Below are positions 58,701 to 64,000 of a stretch of 64,000 nt of DNA, in pieces. Source of the DNA: Oscillospiraceae bacterium. GTDB taxonomy: Bacteria; Bacillota; Clostridia; Oscillospirales; Oscillospiraceae. Position 1 is the stretch's first letter. Each line of letters starts with the position of its first letter. The stretch lies in contig WRLE01000009.1 of the NCBI GenBank assembly GCA_009777775.1, forward strand, positions 1 through 64,000, written 5' to 3'. Both the position numbers and the translations under genes were made by a program. The notes below the pieces were generated by a model. It saw nothing but the letters and a program-made list of their open reading frames with translations, searched no databases and had not been told where the DNA came from.

Positions 58701-59284
58701 AATTCGCAACGGATTGGTTCTTCATACATAGGAGAAAAGAAGTCAATTATACCTCCGCGAACTGCGAATTGTCCAGTACCCTCCACTTGATCACTTCTAC
58801 TGTAACCACATAAAATTAACGTTTCTATGACCACATTCATATCATATGAGCTATTAATTTTTAAAATGTGCAAGGATTTGGCGAGTTTCATAGGATGCAT
58901 TGTCCTCTGAAGAACACCGCCTATAGTCATAACCACAATGGGTGCATTGCCTTCCATCATTGCCGTAAGCGTTGCTATTCTTTGTTGTTCATTTTGTCGG
59001 GAAACAACCTCAGCATTATAGAATGTAAACTCTCTGGCAGCTAAAGTGTGAGTGTTTTCAAAACTAAGTGAAGCCACATCACCGGCTAGTCTATTCATTT
59101 CATCATCGTCAGCGCATATTACAACAATGGGTTGCATAACTTCCGACCTGATTGCTGCGACTACATGGGCGCAGTGAATCTCGGAAAGTCCTGACAACAC
59201 AAGAGGGCAAGCTCCGCCTTCGATTCCTGCAAGCAATTGTCTAAATTCTGAAACTTCCTGTAATGCCTTAGCAAGCGTCTGCAT
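55748..59284 (-). CDS. mfd: transcription-repair coupling factor
   Basis: An 1178-aa translocase that removes stalled RNA polymerase at lesions and recruits UvrA. The N-terminal UvrB-homology region is followed by the RNA polymerase-interacting CarD-like domain near residue 500 (FSDLSPGDLVVHDHHGIGRFVG). The helicase motor has Walker A GDVGYGKTEIAL, DEEQRFG box and LSATPIPRTLNMAL. Length and order are normal. ATG 59284 starts with MQTLAKALQEV. Confidence 0.96.
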   Translation of the reverse strand: MQTLAKALQEVSEFRQLLAGIEGGACPLVLSGLSEIHCAHVVAAIRSEVMQPIVVICADDDEMNRLAGDVASLSFENTHTLAAREFTFYNAEVVSRQNEQQRIATLTAMMEGNAPIVVMTIGGVLQRTMHPMKLAKSLHILKINSSYDMNVVIETLILCGYSRSDQVEGTGQFAVRGGIIDFFSPMYEEPIRCEFFGNEIDSMGFFDIESQRRTDQISMVQIVPVAETLISHYEKDGMVGAQGLAAEIEEQINRLDKRKATSQTLLENLSLDMERILHSSNFSAADRYIELIYPMATALDYIASDTIVIMCEPLRIKERADNYLKLLGEDSVTLLEAGILESSFIRFSEDWGGFLNIISKFATIMTDSFSASSYPLGPRMMLNMSTKRLPSYGGSLDTAASDIAHYRESGFRTIIMCRDQRSGRLLKEHLDERGIPSGLDYSLQELPKAGECIISEGYLSAGMEYPGIKLAVITEGQISLGPIFSRRRRSKAKANRERIQSFSDLSPGDLVVHDHHGIGRFVGLFKIPVDGVRKDYVKIAYAGTDSLYVPATQLDTIAKYIGGGTDGNTEGSTRRSVKLSKLGGTDWSRVKSRAKSAAKEMAAELIKLYAERQRIKGNAFPEDSIWQTEFEEKFGYQETDDQLKCADEIKADMEKPIPMDRLLCGDVGYGKTEIALRAVMKCVLGGFQAAILVPTTVLAQQHFVTSMRRFAGYPVNIEVLSRFRSKAEVKAALKGLENGSVDLVIGTHRLLQKDVHFAKLGLLVVDEEQRFGVSHKERLKELSKQVDVLTLSATPIPRTLNMALSGVRDMSTIEEPPQSRHPVQTYVLEHEWSILCDAIRREVSRGGQVYYLHNRIENIERVTASLSEMLEGVSLAVAHGRMDEDSLSEVMERMTAGEIQVLVCTTIIESGIDIPNVNTLIVEDADRLGLAQLHQIRGRVGRSPRRAYAYLTFRRGKVLSEVAQKRLSAIREFAEFNSGFKIAMRDLEIRGAGSLLGAEQSGHMLSVGYDMYLKLLEEAVLEEKGEKQQTKAECPADLNVEASIPEKYVPSGGQRMDIYRRIALIRTKEDCDDMIDELIDRYGDPPKEVLALTSIALMRSEAAIAGITEITQKDGWLQLKLSDFEMDNISRLYGLEEYTGRIKVIAGTDPAIALKLVDSAIIDEAVNLVRAYQSCQMA

Positions 59285-59473
59285 AATAGGGTCTCCTCTA
59301 TCTTAATAAATGATTTTTACTATTCGCTCAGTGTCCGTTTGTGACACATCAATATGTTTGTAGTTTAGCTGTAGAGGCTTGTTTTGCATCGGTTCCTTGA
59401 TAATACATCTTTGGGAACATATCTTCGGCAACGCAGTTTTGCCCCGGTTTTATAAACCGGGGAATATCTATTG

Positions 59474-59489
59474 TGTTTCACGTGAAACA
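59474..59489. promoter_or_regulatory. parS centromere site
   Basis: TGTTTCACGTGAAACA, a perfect 16-bp palindrome that equals the consensus bound by chromosomal ParB (Spo0J). It lies in the 246-bp gap between mfd and rsmG, within 4 kb of parAB. Such sites cluster around the replication origin and direct segregation. Confidence 0.95.
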
Positions 59490-59530
59490 TTGTATGTTCT
59501 TCATATCGTCAAGGTCTATTATTTGCTAAG

Positions 59531-60253
59531 TTATAGTGGTGACTTGCTAATTCTGGCGAATCGGCGAGGGTATGCGTCTGGTGTAGACGCAGTTTTTTTG
59601 ATACCGATTATCCTATGGTGTATATCAGTTTCGGGTATTGCATAATCTACAATGCTTTCAATTTTTCCTCCAAGAGCCACTATTGCATTTTGCGCTTCTT
59701 CGATTTCGTCATTGGAATCAATACCTTTCATCCCATAAAACATTCCGCCTATGCATACAAACGGTAGGCACAATTCACATAGTACATTCAATCGAGCAAC
59801 CGCTCTTGATATTGCAATATCAAATTTCCCTCGAAACTGCTCTTTTTGCGAGGCTTCTTCGGCACGTTCATGTATGCAATTCGTTTCCAGACCTAATTCC
59901 GAACTCAATGCACGTAAGAAATCAACTTTTTTAGCTGTCGCATCCAAAAGAGTTAGCTCCATTGTTGGTATCACGATTTTTATAGGTAATCCTGGAAATC
60001 CCGCTCCGCTACCTACATCGATAACTCTTTTGCCATCAAAGCTATCCACCATGAGCATGGCTAGTGAATCTAGAAAATGCAGCTGTGCAACATCCTCAAC
60101 ACCCGTTATGCTAGTAAGATTAATCTCCTTGCTCTTTTCTTCAAGAAATGCAAAATATACGCCAAATGCTTCGATGGCATTGGTCGGCATTTCAATATTC
60201 AGTTTTGCTGTGCCGTCTTCGATAATTTTTCCAAGGGTTACCGAGGATTCCAT
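59531..60253 (-). CDS. rsmG: 16S rRNA (guanine527-N7)-methyltransferase
   Basis: A 240-aa SAM-dependent methyltransferase (GidB). The SAM-binding VIDVGSGAGFPGLPIKIV, the TLLDATAKKVDFLRAL motif and SRAVARLNVLCE are family marks. Its stop is near a CCCCGGTTT/AAACCGGGG palindrome (about 59443-59464). mnmG does not precede it here. Confidence 0.96.
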   Translation of the reverse strand: MESSVTLGKIIEDGTAKLNIEMPTNAIEAFGVYFAFLEEKSKEINLTSITGVEDVAQLHFLDSLAMLMVDSFDGKRVIDVGSGAGFPGLPIKIVIPTMELTLLDATAKKVDFLRALSSELGLETNCIHERAEEASQKEQFRGKFDIAISRAVARLNVLCELCLPFVCIGGMFYGMKGIDSNDEIEEAQNAIVALGGKIESIVDYAIPETDIHHRIIGIKKTASTPDAYPRRFARISKSPL

Positions 60254-60418
60254 GATTTAATCAGCTCCAGCATACAAGTGGGGATCTAGATTTTCTATAC
60301 TGACCGCCTTGAAATAGTCTCCACCCAAAATAAGTTGAAGAGTAAGTGCCACTCGGCTGCATTTAGCGGACTTTTTCCTTCGCTAAACACAGCGAACGAA
60401 ACCTTTTTAATATAATGC

Positions 60419-60826
60419 TTATTTTTGCTGTTCTTTTAGTATGTCTCTGATTTCTTCAAGGAGCAGCTCTTCCTTAGATGGTTTTGGCGGTGCTGGTTCT
60501 GCTGCTTCGTTTTTTTTGCGAAATGTGTTTATTGCTTTAACGATGATAAACATTGTTACCGAAACAACAAACAGATTTATTAAGCTGTCTAAAAACATAC
60601 CAATATTCAAGACGCTTGGTTCTGCGTTGCCATATAGTCTTGGAAGTACTACCTTCCAGTCTTTTAAGTTTACTCCGACAAGTATTCCAATTAGTGGTGT
60701 TATAATGTTTGTAACAATCGAATTAACGACGGCACTGAAAGCTCCACCAACTATGATACCCACTGCCATGTCGAACATATTGCCTTTAATGGCGAAGCTT
60801 TTAAATTCAGCTAGTATTTTTTTCAT
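60419..60826 (-). CDS. mscL: large-conductance mechanosensitive channel MscL
   Basis: A 135-aa channel subunit with two membrane spans: FAIKGNMFDMAVGIIVGGAFSAV (TM1 with the Gly/Ala-rich pore) and LINLFVVSVTMFIIV. The C-terminal helix has KEELLLEEIRDILKE. ATG 60826 is used; the frame is open 15 codons earlier. It relieves osmotic down-shock. Downstream of serS on the same strand. Confidence 0.95.
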   Translation of the reverse strand: MKKILAEFKSFAIKGNMFDMAVGIIVGGAFSAVVNSIVTNIITPLIGILVGVNLKDWKVVLPRLYGNAEPSVLNIGMFLDSLINLFVVSVTMFIIVKAINTFRKKNEAAEPAPPKPSKEELLLEEIRDILKEQQK

Positions 60827-60886
60827 GTATTTAATCTCGTCAAATGGTATGGTAGTTATTAAAGCAGCCACACCATTAAAAATAAT

Positions 60887-62173
60887 CTATGGGGCAATTA
60901 TTTCAATGCCACCAAGATATGGTCTAAGCACTTCGGGGATAATGACACTACCATCCTTTTGCTGGTTTTGCTCCACGAGTGCAGGTAAAATCCTACTTGT
61001 TGCCAGTCCAGAACCATTGAGGGTGTGCATGAATTCTGTCCTGCCTGTGTCGGCTCGCTTATAGCGCATGGCTCCTCGCCGCGCTTGATAGCATCTGGCA
61101 TTGGAAACAGAAGAAACTTCCTTATAACCATTCATTGATGGTATTTGGATTTCTATATCGTAAGTCCTTGCCATCGCTGCACTAACATCTCCTGCTGCAA
61201 GTTTGACAGTCCTGAAATGAAAGCCTAAAGCTGAAACAAGGGCTTCTGCTTTGCCCACCAATTCTTCAAAGGCTTCTTCAGAGCCCTCTGGAGTGGTGAA
61301 TTGCACCATTTCCACTTTGTTAAATTGATGCCCACGAATCATTCCACGCTCATCTGAACCATAGGTACCGGCTTCGCGGCGAAAACAAGGAGTATATGAT
61401 ATATATTTTTTTGGTAATTCCTCTTCCGATAATATTTCGTCCCGATGTAGAGCCACAAGAGCCGCTTCTGCCGTGGGTAGCATATAGCGCATTCTGTCAT
61501 CTGTGGGGTTTTCAATCTTAAAAACTTCATCTTCGAACTTGGGAAACTGCCCTGCGGTGACCCCACATTGGTACTCAAGCATATGTGGAACGAGCATAAG
61601 CTCATATCCATCAGCAATGTGGGTATCGATGAAAAAGTTCAAAAGCGCCCACTCTAGCCTTGCACCCATGCCTTTATAGACCCAAAACCCACTTCCCGCA
61701 AGTTTTGCGCCCCTTGGATAATCGATAAGTCCTAAGTCTGTGCATAAGTCAACGTGGTTTTTCGCTTCATAGTCAAAGGTATGAAGTTCGCCAAAGTACT
61801 TCAAAGGCTCGTTGTTTTCTTTGCCTCCCCCGACCAAATCATCGTCTGGTACATTTGGAAGCCTGAGCATAAGATCATCCAGTTCGTCTTCAACAGTTTT
61901 TAACTCCGCTTCACCAAGACGAATCTTTTCCTTTAGCTCGTTCATTTGAGCGACTATTTCTTCTGTGTCTCCGCCTTCGTTTCTAATTCTTGGGATTTCT
62001 CTGGAAACTCTATTTTGCTCCGCTTTGTCTGATTCAACTGTTGCAATTACAGCCCTACGCTGAGCATCCAATTGGGTGATTTTAGCTATTTCAGCTGAAT
62101 GATCGACCCCTCTTTTCAATAGTTTCCCAATTATAATATCGGGTTCTTCTCTAATTAACTTAATATCTATCAT
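60887..62173 (-). CDS. serS: seryl-tRNA synthetase
   Basis: A 428-aa class II aminoacyl-tRNA synthetase. The N-terminal ~110 residues form the antiparallel coiled-coil arm (IKLIREEPDIIIGKLLKRG). Class II motif 2 is in FRREAGTYGSDERGMIRGHQF, and motif 3 in LNGSGLATSRILPALVE. No T-box is seen upstream. Length is normal. Confidence 0.98.
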   Translation of the reverse strand: MIDIKLIREEPDIIIGKLLKRGVDHSAEIAKITQLDAQRRAVIATVESDKAEQNRVSREIPRIRNEGGDTEEIVAQMNELKEKIRLGEAELKTVEDELDDLMLRLPNVPDDDLVGGGKENNEPLKYFGELHTFDYEAKNHVDLCTDLGLIDYPRGAKLAGSGFWVYKGMGARLEWALLNFFIDTHIADGYELMLVPHMLEYQCGVTAGQFPKFEDEVFKIENPTDDRMRYMLPTAEAALVALHRDEILSEEELPKKYISYTPCFRREAGTYGSDERGMIRGHQFNKVEMVQFTTPEGSEEAFEELVGKAEALVSALGFHFRTVKLAAGDVSAAMARTYDIEIQIPSMNGYKEVSSVSNARCYQARRGAMRYKRADTGRTEFMHTLNGSGLATSRILPALVEQNQQKDGSVIIPEVLRPYLGGIEIIAP

Positions 62174-62288
62174 AATCTATACCGCCTTTATTAAATGTAG
62201 CATATTATAAAATTCTTGCCAAATTTTTAATACAAAATGTAATTTGTAATTGGTTTTGTGCCTAAAGTATAGTATTTACAAGCTGCTG

Positions 62289-63158
62289 CTATTTCGCTTT
62301 GTTATTTATTCGTTTTACAAGGGAATCAAAAAGCTCATTAAAATCATCTAGGTCATAATATTCCAATTCTATCTTGCCTTTGAGCTTACCCTGCTTGATT
62401 GTGACTTTTCGCCCCAAGGCTTCAGAGAGTTGATTTTGAGCATGGGCAACATAATCTACTTCTGAGCTTGCGATAGGTTTAGCTTCTGCTTTGCCTTTGT
62501 TGATCCTCTTTGCGAGATTTTCGACCTCGCGAACATTCATCCCCTTTTCCACGACCTGCTTTGCTGCCAGAAGCATTTCATCAATGTTTTTTATTGCTAG
62601 CAGAGCCCTTGCGCTACCCACCGAAAGAAAACCATTGCCAACAAAATCGATGAGTTCCTGTGGCAGTGTTAGTAGTCTTAATGCATTTGCAACTGCAGGA
62701 CGTGATTTTCCCACCCTTGAAGCAACCAGTTCTTGGGTCATACCAAATTCATCCATCAATGCTTTATAACCGCGGGCTTCTTCAATAGGGCTTAAATCCT
62801 CCCTTTGTAGGTTTTCCACCAGTGCGATTTCAAGAGCTGTTTTATCGTCCGCTTCGATGATTCTAACCGGAATTTCAGCTAAACCCACTTCGCGAGCAGC
62901 GCGCCATCTTCGTTCTCCGGCGATAATTTGGTAATAACCCTCTCCTATACGGCGTACCGTGAGTGGCGAGAGTATTCCATGTTCCCGAATTGATTCTGCC
63001 AGTTCTTGAATTTTATCATCTTCAAATACAAGGCGCGGCTGAGTTTCTCTTGGCTCCACCAATTGTATTGGGACATATTCAAAATCACCTGAGACACCTG
63101 TGATTGCTGCATCTCCAAACAAAGCTCCCAAACCTGTTCCTAATCCTTTTGCTTTCAC
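62289..63158 (-). CDS. parB: chromosome-partitioning protein ParB (Spo0J)
   Basis: A 289-aa CTPase/DNA-clamp protein that loads at parS and spreads. Motifs: GLGTGLGALFG N terminus, VEPRETQPRLVFEDDKI, IIAGERRWRAAREVGL (the CTP-binding box), and an HTH in EELTVQS-like GMTQELVASRVGKSRPAVANAL. GTG 63158 follows GGGGG with about eight bases of spacing; ATG 63200 lacks an SD. It follows parA in an operon. Confidence 0.94.
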   Translation of the reverse strand: MKAKGLGTGLGALFGDAAITGVSGDFEYVPIQLVEPRETQPRLVFEDDKIQELAESIREHGILSPLTVRRIGEGYYQIIAGERRWRAAREVGLAEIPVRIIEADDKTALEIALVENLQREDLSPIEEARGYKALMDEFGMTQELVASRVGKSRPAVANALRLLTLPQELIDFVGNGFLSVGSARALLAIKNIDEMLLAAKQVVEKGMNVREVENLAKRINKGKAEAKPIASSEVDYVAHAQNQLSEALGRKVTIKQGKLKGKIELEYYDLDDFNELFDSLVKRINNKAK

Positions 63159-63219
63159 TCTACCTTCCCCCTTTTTTATATGCGTTTTGCTATTACTCAT
63201 TTGTCAAACAATATTATTG

Positions 63220-63978
63220 CTATTCGTTTCGCTTAATTAGTTCCTTTGCAAGTTCGATATATGCCACCGAACCCCTAGAGCTTCTATCATAGGCAGTCAC
63301 GGGCATACCGTGACTGGGTGCTTCTGCCAATCGAATATTGCGTGGAATCGATATGGTATATACTTTTCGACCAAAAAACTTCTTTATTTCCGCAGCCACC
63401 TGGGAAGAAAAATTCGTCCTGGAGTCGTACATTGTTAGTAAAACTCCTTCTATGTCTATGGAAGGATTAAGTGAACGCTTTATCATCCTGATGCTTGTCA
63501 TTAAATCAGACAGTCCTTCCAATGCAAAGTATTCGCATTGAACGGGTATCAGCACTGTATCCGCTGCGCATAAAGAGTTCAGGGTGAGCATTTCCAGAGA
63601 AGGCGGACAGTCTATCAATATGAAATCATACTGTTCTTTTATACTTGATAAAACATTTTTTAAGACAAATTCTCTATCATTTGTTGTAACAAGCTCGATG
63701 CCGGCGCCAGAGAGAATTTTATTTGAGGGTAGGACATCACCATAGGGTGTTGTTACAATTACTTCACTGGCTTTGATGCCATCAATTAATACATTGTAAA
63801 TATTGGGGTCAACTTTGTTTTTATCGATTCCCAATCCTGATGTTGCGTTCCCTTGGGGGTCCATATCACAGAGCAACACTCGTTTTTTTTGCTCCAAAAG
63901 GGCTGCACAAAGGTTTACACAAGTGGTTGTTTTCCCAACGCCACCCTTTTGGTTCGCTATTGCAATTACCTTCGCCAT
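63220..63978 (-). CDS. parA: chromosome-partitioning ATPase ParA (Soj)
   Basis: A 252-aa Walker-type ATPase with the deviant P-loop NQKGGVGKTTTCVNL, a CDMDPQGNATSGLG switch and the DFILIDCPPSLEML Walker B region. It moves origin DNA with ParB. GGAGG precedes ATG 63978 by seven bases. It is the first complete gene from the right edge. Confidence 0.97.
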   Translation of the reverse strand: MAKVIAIANQKGGVGKTTTCVNLCAALLEQKKRVLLCDMDPQGNATSGLGIDKNKVDPNIYNVLIDGIKASEVIVTTPYGDVLPSNKILSGAGIELVTTNDREFVLKNVLSSIKEQYDFILIDCPPSLEMLTLNSLCAADTVLIPVQCEYFALEGLSDLMTSIRMIKRSLNPSIDIEGVLLTMYDSRTNFSSQVAAEIKKFFGRKVYTISIPRNIRLAEAPSHGMPVTAYDRSSRGSVAYIELAKELIKRNE

Positions 63979-64000
63979 TAATATGCCTCCGTGATATATC

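Noticed and set aside
59443-59464. CCCCGGTTT/AAACCGGGG palindrome as an rsmG terminator
   Set aside because: There is no T run after the stem in either direction, so it is not called a terminator.

Overview
The window reads as chromosomal DNA of an anaerobic, low-to-medium GC Bacillota, most likely a Clostridia-type bacterium. This rests on Gram-positive Shine-Dalgarno (SD) spacing, the rpmG-secE-nusG-rplK-rplA order, a Soj/Spo0J-type parAB pair with an exact parS site, and anaerobic (early-cobalt) cobalamin genes fed by the C5 heme route. The species cannot be named from sequence alone.

Positions 216-12554 (all minus strand) form one tetrapyrrole/cobalamin cluster. Transcription starts at a strong promoter near 12916-12943, passes a cobalamin riboswitch and an intrinsic terminator, then reads cbiD, cbiL, cbiF, cbiG, hemA, cbiH, a cobK/precorrin-2 dehydrogenase fusion, hemC, a cobA-hemD fusion, hemB, hemL and a small cbiX. 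The set covers glutamyl-tRNA to (cobalt-)sirohydrochlorin and much of the corrin ring. cbiC, cbiE and cbiT are not in the window. The gaps inside the cluster are filled with heptamer repeats that supply the last codons and stops of several genes.

Positions 13124-22874 hold two divergent MalT-like LuxR regulators (about 850 aa each), a secreted protein, a lytic transglycosylase, cobO, and an amidohydrolase plus HD-domain pair. Positions 23157-25402 carry rplA-rplK-nusG-secE-rpmG. An ABC-2 exporter of the COG4586 type follows (25631-28199).

Positions 28.5-45.4 kb are accessory: a TetR/ABC/FtsX export operon; a 1.2-kb tandem duplication in which each unit carries a 148-aa protein of unknown family and a type I toxin-antitoxin-like module (30-aa hydrophobic peptide, convergent antisense promoter, shared bidirectional terminator); an arylamine N-acetyltransferase; a nitroreductase; two DUF3795 proteins with a GyrI-like protein; an orphan Dam-type methylase; a Crp-family regulator divergent from an ECF S-component-like protein; a protein-L-isoaspartate methyltransferase; an AAA ATPase with a PD-(D/E)XK domain; a frameshifted hicA with intact hicB; and a lipoprotein. 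REP-like palindromes are scattered through this stretch.

Positions 45492-53020 form an integrated island of about 7.5 kb at the 3' end of tRNA-Leu(CAG), bounded by identical 68-bp repeats. It has an integrase and XRE repressor on one strand. On the other it has HTH and excisionase-like genes, an AAA replication protein, small ORFs and a terminase small subunit, with no capsid, portal, tail or large terminase genes. This is the layout of a phage-inducible chromosomal island (PICI). The remainder (53358-63978) is core: SGNH hydrolase, DUF1846 protein, mfd, parS, rsmG, mscL, serS, parB and parA.
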